NCBI RefSeq assembly: GCF_019802085.1
Contig: NZ_JAHVHV010000002.1
Span: 434,001-498,000, forward strand
Source of the DNA: Ferrimonas balearica
GTDB lineage: Bacteria; Pseudomonadota; Gammaproteobacteria; Enterobacterales; Shewanellaceae
DNA: 64,000 bases
Reading direction: 5' to 3'
Positions within the stretch are counted from its first letter, which is position 1. Every line of letters starts with the position of its first letter. The notes beneath the pieces are model-generated. The model did no database searches. It had not been told where the DNA came from and saw only the letters and a program-made list of their open reading frames with translations. The position numbers and the translations under genes are program-made. Shown in pieces: positions 17,780-25,131 of this stretch.

Positions 17780-18771
17780 AGCCCGGTCATTTCCCGCCAT
17801 TCACTTTCTTTGATGATGTTGATCTCCTGACCCGCCTTTACTCTGGCGATTGCCTCTTCGATTTTCCGGCCATAGGTTCCGTTTGCCCATCGCTCGTCGC
17901 CCTCGTCACCAATGACGACGAAGTCAGTTTTGTTGCCAACGGATGATTGGTTGACCATCCCCAGAGAGCTCGCAAGCTTCTTCATCTGAGCTCGGCTCCC
18001 TGTCTTCATCTGCCCGGTGAAGACGACGCGCTTCCCTTTCAGATTCTCGGCCTCTTTCGGGGTGTCGGGCTGGATGTCGCCGTCGTAGATACGCATTGCT
18101 GCGAACACCTCGAGGCACATCATCGCGTCAGTCAGAGCCCGGTGCGCTTTCTCTTCCGGAACGTATCCAAAGGACGCAGCGGCGTTAATCAGACTGGTTC
18201 GCTTTCCATTGAACTCGGAGAACGAGTCCATAACGCAGAACCATTCGGCTCTAGGGAAGCTCTCTCCGACGGAGTGAAAGCTTTGGCGAAGAAGTCGAGA
18301 GTCGAACTTCGCGTTATAGGCGAACAGCTTCTTACCTTCGACGATGCGTCGGAAGTCGTCGGCAATCGCGTCAACGGTTTGGGCGTTCTTCACCATCTCG
18401 TTAGTGATGCCATGGATTCGAATGGCGTCTTCTGGGATCTGGATGGTCGGCTTGATCAGGGTGTCCAAGAGAATTTCACCGTGACCGTTGATGATGGCGA
18501 TCTCGATGACTTGGTCTGTGTTGCCTAGCCCGGTCGTTTCTGTATCGATGAAGAGACAGTCTTCTAGGTCTAGCCGGGACTTGATGCCAGAGATCAGCAT
18601 TTTGTTATCGTGCATGTCGGTTTCGCTCATGGTCTTTGTTCTGGGTTGTCTAGGGGCCTTTCTATATGCATCCGCTTTTCTGTCGTCGTGTAACTTGTCG
18701 TCTTTGCGGAGGGCATGGATGAAAAGGAGCATCGCCCCAATCAAAAGGATTACTGTGATCGTTACGCTCAT
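17776..18771 (-). CDS. DnaQ-type 3'-5' exonuclease with BRCT domain and membrane helix
   Basis: 331 residues. Start at ATG 18771; an ATG at 18786 lies inside the preceding terminator and is rejected. Residues ~1-22 (VTITVILLIGAMLLFIHAL) form one membrane helix, followed by a basic linker. The DEDDh exonuclease spans ~65-225: FIDTETTGLG (ExoI), LFAYNAKFDSRLL (ExoII), HRALTDAMM (ExoIII). A BRCT domain spans ~245-330 (LKGKRVVFTGQMK... DFVVIGDEG). A start at 18630 (MSETDMHDN) would give a soluble enzyme. It likely trims DNA 3' ends; the membrane tether is unusual. Confidence 0.85.
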   Translation of the reverse strand: MSVTITVILLIGAMLLFIHALRKDDKLHDDRKADAYRKAPRQPRTKTMSETDMHDNKMLISGIKSRLDLEDCLFIDTETTGLGNTDQVIEIAIINGHGEILLDTLIKPTIQIPEDAIRIHGITNEMVKNAQTVDAIADDFRRIVEGKKLFAYNAKFDSRLLRQSFHSVGESFPRAEWFCVMDSFSEFNGKRTSLINAAASFGYVPEEKAHRALTDAMMCLEVFAAMRIYDGDIQPDTPKEAENLKGKRVVFTGQMKTGSRAQMKKLASSLGMVNQSSVGNKTDFVVIGDEGDERWANGTYGRKIEEAIARVKAGQEINIIKESEWREMTGL

Positions 18772-18793
18772 AAAAAACCCCGCCATGGCGGGG
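18772..18793 (-). terminator. Terminator before the exonuclease gene
   Basis: On the minus strand CCCCGCC-AT-GGCGGGG is followed by six T and immediately by the ATG of the exonuclease gene. A terminator abutting a start codon implies attenuated expression, and it leaves no room for a normal ribosome site before that ATG. Confidence 0.8.
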
Positions 18794-18801
18794 CTCCTTG
18801 C

Positions 18802-19134
18802 TTACTGGCCTCGTCGGGCCTTTTCTAAAAGACACTCTCTTACCTGAAGGTCGTTAATGAACGACTCGCAGGAGAAACGAATACGCGCTTGTTCGTGGAC
18901 GTTATCAATCAAGCTCTCAACGAGAGCGCCAATGACAATCGCGGATGCGATGCCCATGATTACGCCAACCTCTACGGATACGAAGAGGCCGATAATCGCG
19001 ACCGTTAAACGCTGCAATACGAACATCGGAACCGGACAAGAGTCTTCCGTCGGCTTCATGCTTTCCACGAGAGTCGCGTTTAGCTTGGCGTCCGAATAGT
19101 CATACATTTTTTCGCTAGGGATAAAGTTCATCAT
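18802..19134 (-). CDS. Small predicted membrane protein
   Basis: 110 residues. A hydrophobic centre (FVLQRLTVAIIGLFVSVEVGVIMGIASAIVIGALVESL, ~38-75, broken by one Glu) can form two short membrane helices; both ends are charged. Its start overlaps the lipoprotein stop by ATGA, so both are coexpressed. No family recognised. The pairing with a secreted lipoprotein suggests an envelope role (inference). Confidence 0.6.
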   Translation of the reverse strand: MMNFIPSEKMYDYSDAKLNATLVESMKPTEDSCPVPMFVLQRLTVAIIGLFVSVEVGVIMGIASAIVIGALVESLIDNVHEQARIRFSCESFINDLQVRECLLEKARRGQ

Positions 19135-21386
19135 TTCCAGTCGTCCGACACAATCCGGATAGCCTTAGCAAAAATATAATTATTGCCGATGTTGAGGTTA
19201 ACCCCGCTCACGTTTCCGTGTTTGCTGCTACTGCTCCCTTCAATTTCAAATTGAACGCTGGCGCCAATGAGAGTGCCTAGGCTGTCGGAGATAAGAGACT
19301 TACGCCACTGGTCGTTCTCTTCGTTGAGAGTTACTCCGTTAATCACGTAATACTGAGAGCCGGTGAACCCGGTATAGATGGATTCCGCTTTAATGTGTGC
19401 GTTGCTTCCGCCAATGGCTGAGCCATTGAAGAAAAATGCGTCTCCATTAAGCCAGTAGTCATCAAATTTAGGGGTTGCTCCGTCGACCTCCTGATTAATA
19501 AGGTAGGTGGTCCCAAGGTGAATCGCTTTGTTAGCGAAATCGACTTTCAAATCGAACTCAGAACGGCCCCACTTCTGATCTCTGTTAGATACCTTAATTG
19601 ACAGGTAGGAAGTCAGTTCGAAAGGTTCACCGTTGCCTCCATACGATTCGTGATAGAACCCGAACTCGCAGTCGCAGCCATCGAACGCCGCGCCTAGGGT
19701 GTCGTAAAGTTCCTCGAGGAAGACCGCATCTTCTAGGTTGTGCCCAACCCGGAGAAAGTCTTTCTGCATCTCGGAAATGGACGGATCAAACTCCCACCAC
19801 GGCGGATCCTCGGGTCGTTCTCCGCGATCCGGAACGGCGTAGCCGTGATGCACAACGAACAACAGGTCGGCGACGTCCTGCAAGTTGTCGAACCTGATGC
19901 GCTGGGTCTGCCATTCGGCGTCACGATACACAAGGCCATGGACCCAATCGCCGGTTGGAACCGTGGACGTACTTCCGTCCATGTATTCGAACTGAACAGT
20001 TGCGACCGTACTATCGTCCCCGATAAATTGACTACGGTAGCTCGTGTTCCCATATCCGGCGGGAAGGAATACGAAACCGCCATCGACCACTACGGAGAGT
20101 TGAACGCTGTTGGGATAGTTGCCAATGGTGTTCGACTCAAAGTGAACAAGGTCCCGATTTGCGACGGCTTCGGCATATTGCTCAATGCCGACGATCCCTT
20201 CGATTTCCTTTTTCCACTTCTCATTCAAATAGCCCCGGAAGTCGAAATCATATTGCATGTTAGCGAGAGTTACGCCGCGCTTATCAACGTCGAACTCGCC
20301 AGATGCGACCTCGTCGCCCCGGAAGAGAATGCGATAAGAAACCGACTCAGTATCATGAGCAATGTCTAGAGAACGATGGTCAATGCTGTAACCGATATTG
20401 GCACCGGAGAAGTCAATCGGATTTGAAATGGCTTCATAGCCATTCACTTCAATAACGCAACCGTTATCCGATAGACATCCCCATGTCAGCATGTCGTCTC
20501 TGAATTGGTCAGATTGGAAAATTGTATAGAAAGGACCTTTGGCACTCGCGGCCCCTGCTTTCCCTCGGCTATTGTGGAACCCATAGTGCACAGAGTCGCG
20601 AGTAATTGACACTGAAATATAGTTACCCAACGACAGGAAATAGATAGATCCGAAATTGTGTACACCATCATATTCATGGGGAATGTAAGTGGCTTCGACT
20701 AGCATGTCGCAAACGTCTTTGACCATGTCGAACCCGCTTTCTTTCGCATGGGCATAACACTGTTCGATTTGATTAAGATCGATTTCATTTACGTATCGCT
20801 TCGGAACGCAATTGCCTTCCTCGTCCTTCTCAAACCCTTCTGAACACTGGGAAGGCTCGAGCGGGATCATCGGAGGGAACTCAACGCACGGACCATCCGG
20901 GTCCGGGCGGTAGCTGCCTTCTGTACACTGGGAAGGTTCGAGCGGTTCCCAAGGTGAATACTCAACGCACGGACCATCCGGGTCCGGGCGGTAGCTGCCT
21001 TCTGTACACTGGGAAGGTTCGAGCGGTTCCCAAGGTGAATACTCAACGCACGGACCATCCGGGTCGGGGCGATAGCTGCCTTCTGTACACTGGGAAGGTT
21101 CGAGCGGTTCCCAAGGTGAATACTCAACGCACGGACCATCCGGGTCCGGGCGGTAGCTACCTTCTGAGCATTCGGAAGGCTCAAGGGGTGTCCAAGGAAG
21201 ATCCGGCTCGTCTGGATCTGGGATTACGCAAATCCCGTTCTCGTCTTTAATCGCGCCCTCGGAGCAGTTCGCCGGGGGCATCGGGATCCAATCGGTGCCG
21301 TTGTTGTCACCGTCTGGTGATGTACTGCTTTCGCTGCCTCCGCAACCGGCAAGCAGCATGGATAAAACCAATACTGTTTTTTTCAT
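19131..21386 (-). CDS. Large phage-encoded lipoprotein with 27-residue Cys repeats
   Basis: 751 residues from ATG 21386, preceded by GAGGT at the right distance; the frame extends upstream but without such a site. The signal peptide MKKTVLVLSMLLAGC carries a clear lipobox (LLAGC), so it is lipidated. After a Ser/Gly/Asp spacer come about four and a half 27-residue repeats (core CTEGSYRPDPDGPC, then VEYSPWEPLEPSQ), each with two Cys. The remaining ~600 residues are beta-rich, with two possibly related halves (VHFGSIYFLS-type region, then FGFYHESYGGNGEPF). No lysis or structural role is evident; a surface moron such as receptor masking is possible. Confidence 0.8.
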   Translation of the reverse strand: MKKTVLVLSMLLAGCGGSESSTSPDGDNNGTDWIPMPPANCSEGAIKDENGICVIPDPDEPDLPWTPLEPSECSEGSYRPDPDGPCVEYSPWEPLEPSQCTEGSYRPDPDGPCVEYSPWEPLEPSQCTEGSYRPDPDGPCVEYSPWEPLEPSQCTEGSYRPDPDGPCVEFPPMIPLEPSQCSEGFEKDEEGNCVPKRYVNEIDLNQIEQCYAHAKESGFDMVKDVCDMLVEATYIPHEYDGVHNFGSIYFLSLGNYISVSITRDSVHYGFHNSRGKAGAASAKGPFYTIFQSDQFRDDMLTWGCLSDNGCVIEVNGYEAISNPIDFSGANIGYSIDHRSLDIAHDTESVSYRILFRGDEVASGEFDVDKRGVTLANMQYDFDFRGYLNEKWKKEIEGIVGIEQYAEAVANRDLVHFESNTIGNYPNSVQLSVVVDGGFVFLPAGYGNTSYRSQFIGDDSTVATVQFEYMDGSTSTVPTGDWVHGLVYRDAEWQTQRIRFDNLQDVADLLFVVHHGYAVPDRGERPEDPPWWEFDPSISEMQKDFLRVGHNLEDAVFLEELYDTLGAAFDGCDCEFGFYHESYGGNGEPFELTSYLSIKVSNRDQKWGRSEFDLKVDFANKAIHLGTTYLINQEVDGATPKFDDYWLNGDAFFFNGSAIGGSNAHIKAESIYTGFTGSQYYVINGVTLNEENDQWRKSLISDSLGTLIGASVQFEIEGSSSSKHGNVSGVNLNIGNNYIFAKAIRIVSDDWK
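20879..21204 (-). repeat. Four 81-bp coding tandem repeats
   Basis: The unit starts at about 20,881, 20,962, 21,043 and 21,124, always 81 bp apart, with near-identical sequence in the inner copies. It encodes the Cys-containing 27-residue repeats of the lipoprotein. The near identity suggests recent expansion and possible copy-number change. Confidence 0.9.
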
Positions 21387-21553
21387 TAGATAGACCTCAA
21401 TACTTATCTGTATGTCGCGCACGAACGAGAGCTCGCCGCGACGGCTTGCTTCAAAAAAAATCCAAGTTGTAAAAGAGCAAGATTCGGGGTCGACGCGGTT
21501 TTCGTCTAAAAGCACCCCTCACGGATAGAAGGAGCGCCGACCCCGAAAGGGGT

Positions 21554-21606
21554 GGAGGCCGAGCCGCTGACCATTTCTCCAAGTTTCCTTGGACGGCTCA
21601 GCCTCC
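21554..21606. other. Long inverted repeat with inner hairpin
   Basis: GGAGGCCGAGCCG (21554-21566) pairs with CGGCTCAGCCTCC (21594-21606) with one mismatch; inside the loop CCAAG and CTTGG pair around TTTC. Just upstream lies another hairpin (CGACCCC-GAAA-GGGGT, about 21538-21553). The 225-nt gap between the lipoprotein and the next gene has no gene I can support. It may terminate the upstream minus-strand transcript or form the leader of the lipoprotein; there is no T-run. Confidence 0.5.
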
Positions 21607-21611
21607 GAAAC

Positions 21612-21917
21612 TTACAGGTCGCGCATCTCGTCGAGGGTTATCCCTTCTTCTGCGAGTCGCTGCTTCCATCTGACGACCTTCCTTTGGTGAAGCCGAACTT
21701 CCTCAATCGTCGTCCCTCTAGCTTCGAGGGCTAACGTGCAGATCGACATGATGTCGGCGATGCTTTCTGTCTTAACCGATTTCAGCCCCGCTAAAGCCCG
21801 GCGCTCGTTGATCTGAGAGAACTCAGAGAGCAGGGAGCCCCACTGCTTAGCGTTAGCGTTTTGCGCAAAGATTCCCGCCTCGCTCTTGCGCAAAGAGCCA
21901 GTATCAAACTCAAACAT
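21612..21917 (-). CDS. Hypothetical helical prophage protein
   Basis: 101 residues, mainly helical and charged: after a short N-terminus (MFEFDTGSLRKSE) come NANAKQWGSLLSEFSQINERRALAG and a C-terminal TIEEVRLHQRKVVRWKQRLAEE. No family, signal peptide or membrane segment. It follows the next upstream gene by 9 nt in the same direction. Confidence 0.6.
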   Translation of the reverse strand: MFEFDTGSLRKSEAGIFAQNANAKQWGSLLSEFSQINERRALAGLKSVKTESIADIMSICTLALEARGTTIEEVRLHQRKVVRWKQRLAEEGITLDEMRDL

Positions 21918-21926
21918 TTTTTGTCC

Positions 21927-22319
21927 TTATCTGTAGTAGCGTTCGGCTCGCTCTCGGCTCACCAGTTGCCAGCGACCCCCATTCCCTAGAAGTCGATAGC
22001 TACGACCGACCCTCAAAGACATGGTGTTACAGCCTTGGAGCCGCTTCGCGTAGATTTCATGCCTCCGATACTGTTCGAGAACGACTTTCGCTTGTTCGCG
22101 GATGTGTTCAGGAACTCCGGAGTCATGGTCGAACGGGTATGCCTTCCCGCCCGGTTTATGTGTCGATGCCTCTCTATCCTGCCGTTCTGCCTTCTTAAGC
22201 TTCGCGACTAGGGTGTTTCTAATAGCTTCCTGGTGGCCTGTAGGAAGTGCCGCAACGATGTCGAGTGAAACCGCCGCAGGACACTTGCATAACGCCGCTT
22301 TGAAAACATTCAGATCCAT
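21927..22319 (-). CDS. Hypothetical prophage protein
   Basis: 130 residues if translation begins at ATG 22319 (MDLNVFKAALCKC); ATG 22385 would add 22 residues. The C-terminal half (GCNTMSLRVGRSYRLLGNGGRWQLVSRERAERYYR) looks like a small beta unit; the middle is basic and helical. No family recognised. It sits 9 nt before the following gene in the operon. Confidence 0.55.
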   Translation of the reverse strand: MDLNVFKAALCKCPAAVSLDIVAALPTGHQEAIRNTLVAKLKKAERQDREASTHKPGGKAYPFDHDSGVPEHIREQAKVVLEQYRRHEIYAKRLQGCNTMSLRVGRSYRLLGNGGRWQLVSRERAERYYR

Positions 22320-22419
22320 TGCTTTCGTTCCATGGTGTGCGACAGAGGCATAATAAACATCATGTAGGGGCAATAAACCAAACATGGATCAACATTCCGT
22401 GAGGCAGTTGCTCAAGATT

Positions 22420-23340
22420 TCATGTTTTCGCCACTTTCCAGCTACGACCGACTTTGGTCAGCTCCCCCGCTTCGGACATCTTGAGAATCAGAGGCGAGAT
22501 TTCCGATTCTTTGATGGTGTCGGATTTGAACCGCTTCCGAACCTCATGCACTGACGCGCTAACCTCACCATCGAGAATCGCCCTCCGAACCATGGCGTGA
22601 CCAATGAGCTCCGGCTCGGCCTCTTTAACTTCAGGCTTCGGTTCAGGCTTCGGATCTGGTTTAGGGGCTGGTTTGCTGACCGGTTTCGGCTTGCTAACCT
22701 CTTGGACCTTATGGGTTAGCGCTTTGGCTCTAGTCGGGGCTTCCGCAGATGCAGCGAACGCGATAGCCAGTGACAAGCCGACGATTTCAATAGCGGCGGC
22801 GGATACTACGAATGCGAGAGTCCCGTACTCGTCCAAGAGGGATGGCTCGACTTCTGGTGCAGAGTTCACCTCCATTGAATCAACGAGCGCCGCAATCTTG
22901 TCGTTCGTTTCCACGGCTCTAGAAATATGGCCAGAGCTAATTTGAGCCTGAGCCAACTCTTGATACTGCTTGATAGAGATCATCGTTTGCTCCCGCTCAA
23001 GTGAATTTTTTTGCTGCTCGACTATGGACTCGGCGCTTCGTGCGGCGAATCCGTCGCGGTATCCGTTATCCATTGCAAACATAGGGGCGGCAAAAGAGAC
23101 GGCAACGAGACACATTGTCATGCACCAGAAGAACCCTCGGGCCACCTGGTTGCCACACAGACGGTGAGCGCACACCGGGAGATAGAGCTTCGCGGCGTCA
23201 AGAGATACGCCTAGGAACCCCATCACCAGTCCGAGCCCAATGGCTTCGCCGACGCTGGACATGAAGTCCCAAGTCAGTACGGCTGACGTCGCGCCTACGG
23301 AAAGCCAGAGAGCGACAATTACGATTCGGTGCCCGGTCAT
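22420..23340 (-). CDS. Membrane protein with C-terminal winged-helix-like domain
   Basis: 306 residues. Helices at about 5-25, 30-50 and 70-90, then a charged cytoplasmic or periplasmic helical loop (SIVEQQKNSLEREQTMIS), and another helix at ~175-200 (LAFVVSAAAIEIVGLSLAIAFA). A Lys-Pro linker (KPKPVSKPAPKPDPKPEPKP, ~217-236) leads to a C-terminal ~65 residues (AMVRRAILDGEVSASVHEVRKRFK... LTKVGRSWKVAKT) that look like a winged helix. This could link DNA or a repressor to the membrane. No family name can be given. It begins 3 nt after the tandem HU gene ends. Confidence 0.65.
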   Translation of the reverse strand: MTGHRIVIVALWLSVGATSAVLTWDFMSSVGEAIGLGLVMGFLGVSLDAAKLYLPVCAHRLCGNQVARGFFWCMTMCLVAVSFAAPMFAMDNGYRDGFAARSAESIVEQQKNSLEREQTMISIKQYQELAQAQISSGHISRAVETNDKIAALVDSMEVNSAPEVEPSLLDEYGTLAFVVSAAAIEIVGLSLAIAFAASAEAPTRAKALTHKVQEVSKPKPVSKPAPKPDPKPEPKPEVKEAEPELIGHAMVRRAILDGEVSASVHEVRKRFKSDTIKESEISPLILKMSEAGELTKVGRSWKVAKT

Positions 23341-23343
23341 ACT

Positions 23344-23940
23344 TCATCCCTCGTCCCGCATTGCTTCGATTGTCGGCATCAAGTTCTTGGACGCTTTGAA
23401 CTTCAGCTTGATTCGGTCTTCGCTGATGACGCCCTTTTCACCGGTCGCAGGGTTGTGAACGACTTTGCCCTTCGGGATGATCCGAGGCTCGATGACTCCG
23501 AAGCCGCGAAGTTCAATCCGGCAGTCGCCATCAAGAGGCCGGCGCAGGAACTCAACAAAGATGTCGTATACCTGCATCGCTCGGAGTGGAGTCCCGACGC
23601 CGGGGATAGAAATCAGGTAAGGCATGAAGATCCGTTTTGCTGCTCGAGGCCCGGTTTCCTGCATGTTCTTTACCCTGCCGAGCCGAACAACCGTTCTCGG
23701 GGGCAAGGTGATCCGCTTCTTCTCTCCGCGAAGGTCAGACCAAACTGGCCGCGCTGGTTTGTCGCGTAGCTCGAAGGTTCCTACGTACTGAATCAGAACC
23801 GGCACACCCTCAGCGAGGCAGCGTGGGACGAACAGAATCGTTTCGTCTCCGATGCGCTTAGCGCCTCTTGGTGACACATCGAGAGCCTTCTCGATCTGCT
23901 CGTAAAGGTCTGCTCTGGTAAGGGTGGTCACGTTCATCAT
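23344..23940 (-). CDS. Tandem HU/IHF-fold DNA-binding protein
   Basis: 198 residues with two HU-like units. The first (~5-95) has the helical part TRADLYEQIEKALDVSPRGAKRI and the strand/arm part VLIQYVGTFELRDKPARPVW. The second (~105-190) has AMQVYDIFVEFLRRPLDG and ELRGFGVIEPRIIPKGKVVHNPATGEKG, which carries the FG...NPATGE signature of the HU arm. HU and IHF act as dimers of one domain; one chain with both units would be a built-in pseudo-dimer. Likely bends prophage DNA for replication, packaging or control. It overlaps the upstream gene by 4 nt. Confidence 0.8.
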   Translation of the reverse strand: MMNVTTLTRADLYEQIEKALDVSPRGAKRIGDETILFVPRCLAEGVPVLIQYVGTFELRDKPARPVWSDLRGEKKRITLPPRTVVRLGRVKNMQETGPRAAKRIFMPYLISIPGVGTPLRAMQVYDIFVEFLRRPLDGDCRIELRGFGVIEPRIIPKGKVVHNPATGEKGVISEDRIKLKFKASKNLMPTIEAMRDEG

Positions 23941-24215
23941 TGGCCTCGTTCAATATCAAAGAGTCTGTATGGAGCGCCGGACTCGCTTTGACCGGCTCCC
24001 CAAACGGAGAAGTCGCCTCTAGGTGAGTTGCGTACCTCGACAACGTCGAAGCCGAACTCGTCTTTGATTGCTGCGACTGGACATCTAGCGAGGCGGATGG
24101 CGAAATTCTTCTTCCGATGTACTCGGACCCCTACGCTATTGATGAACTCAACGTCGACAGTTGCTTCGGCGTTCCCTGCTACGATCTCCATTTCCACTAA
24201 ATTCGAAGTGTTCAT
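23937..24215 (-). CDS. Hypothetical prophage protein
   Basis: 92 residues, beta-rich and mixed charge (VEMEIVAGNAEATVDVEFIN, then RKKNFAIRLARCPVAAIKDEFGFDVVEVRN). Overlaps the winged-helix gene before it by ATGA and the tandem HU gene after it by 4 nt, so it is certainly in the same transcript. No family recognised. Confidence 0.6.
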   Translation of the reverse strand: MNTSNLVEMEIVAGNAEATVDVEFINSVGVRVHRKKNFAIRLARCPVAAIKDEFGFDVVEVRNSPRGDFSVWGAGQSESGAPYRLFDIERGQ

Positions 24216-24718
24216 TGTTTGGCCCCCTCACAGAGAAGCCCTTCGAAAACTCGTTCTCGGTCAGATCCCTTAGGTGGACGGCTAACCCAAATCGGACCGG
24301 CGCTCGCTTCGCGGCTCCGAAGCTGGAAGCCGCGACCGCTCTTAACGATGGTTACGGCTCCGACTTTCTTGGTCATTTTCTGCATGACCTCGAGAAGCGT
24401 CCCGGCGAAAAGGTATCGATTCTGGAATCCAGTCCGGACGCGCCATCGGCCTCCGCGCTTCACGAAACGACGAGCTCGCATAACAGCAATCAGACCGAGG
24501 CGCTCGAGCTTGGCGATGGCTCGACTCACGGTCTTCTCACAGAAGCCGGTGTCGTTTGCCAAGTCAGCCTGAGCCCGGTACGTGCTTTGGCGTTGCAGAG
24601 AGAATCGTTTGATGATCGCAGCGAACACGATTTGCTGAGCCCCGGTTAACTTCATCCCCAGTGACCGAACAGAAGCGATGGCTTCGTCGACATGGGCGCT
24701 CGGATGGTTACGGATCAT
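24212..24718 (-). CDS. Winged-helix protein, replication or regulatory
   Basis: 168 residues. Residues ~20-80 form a helix-turn-helix of the kind seen in phage replication initiators and MarR-like regulators: TGAQQIVFAAIIKRFSLQ, then YRAQADLANDTGFCEKTVSRAIAKLERLGLI with recognition helix CEKTVSRAIAKL, then a basic wing (RARRFVKRGGRWRVRTGFQNRY). The C-terminus is basic and without a clear domain. It overlaps both neighbours by ATGA. It could open the origin for replication or control this operon; sequence alone does not decide. Confidence 0.65.
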   Translation of the reverse strand: MIRNHPSAHVDEAIASVRSLGMKLTGAQQIVFAAIIKRFSLQRQSTYRAQADLANDTGFCEKTVSRAIAKLERLGLIAVMRARRFVKRGGRWRVRTGFQNRYLFAGTLLEVMQKMTKKVGAVTIVKSGRGFQLRSREASAGPIWVSRPPKGSDRERVFEGLLCEGAKQ

Positions 24719-24867
24719 TCCGCACCTCCAAGAGAAAACCTGGCTGTGAAAGCGAGAACGAGGATGTTGGATGCCGACAAGTGAGCGCGAGCTTCGTGCT
24801 CACTGGTGGCGACGGTGGTGATCGTCTGGATGTTGCCGCCGATGGCGGCTAGGAATCGATATTTCAT
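24715..24867 (-). CDS. Ash/Icd-like C-terminal small protein
   Basis: 50 residues (starts MKYRFLAAIGG, ends ARFSLGGAE). The pattern RFLAAIGG...TTVATSEHEARAHL...LVLAFTARF matches the C-terminal half of phage Ash/Icd-like proteins, some of which block host cell division. It overlaps the winged-helix gene by ATGA. It is in the same frame as the preceding 82-residue gene, separated by TAG and TGA stops in 15 nt, so the two look like one family split in two. Confidence 0.6.
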   Translation of the reverse strand: MKYRFLAAIGGNIQTITTVATSEHEARAHLSASNILVLAFTARFSLGGAE

Positions 24868-24882
24868 CGGTTTGTCTCAACG

Positions 24883-25131
24883 CTAGAAGGCATCAAGACG
24901 GAATAGGTGGGGAGCAGCCGCAAATACCTGCGGCACATTGAGACGGCAAACCGCGACTGGGGGTTTTCTTTGGCTCTCCCCGAGCCCCCAGTAACAGTTT
25001 AAGGCACTGTCGGGCCCTTTCGAAATCTTTTCTGTTGCCGTTCGGAATCCTAGTCCGTCATCGCCGGGGGTATTAGGCCCGGTCGACGGAGTGAACTTTG
25101 CCCTCATGGCTGCGATGTTGCAACCGAGCAA
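24883..25131 (-). CDS. Ash/Icd-like N-terminal protein, first gene of the minus block
   Basis: 82 residues if TTG at 25131 is used; ATG at 25107 (MRAKFTPSTG) is the alternative. The sequence MRAKFTPSTGPNTPGDDGLGFRTATEKISKGPDSALN and the ending QVFAAAPHLFRLDAF fit the N-terminal half of Ash/Icd-like phage proteins as I remember them. Its TAG stop is in frame with the next ATG, 18 nt downstream. Being first in the operon fits an early host-takeover role (inference). Confidence 0.5.
   Translation of the reverse strand: MLGCNIAAMRAKFTPSTGPNTPGDDGLGFRTATEKISKGPDSALNCYWGLGESQRKPPVAVCRLNVPQVFAAAPHLFRLDAF

Noticed and set aside
18772-18786. Start of the exonuclease gene at 18786
   Set aside because: That ATG lies in the middle of a terminator stem; ATG 18771 right after the T-run is more plausible.
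20879-21204. CRISPR array or phage iterons
   Set aside because: 81-bp units are contiguous, in frame and code for lipoprotein repeats.
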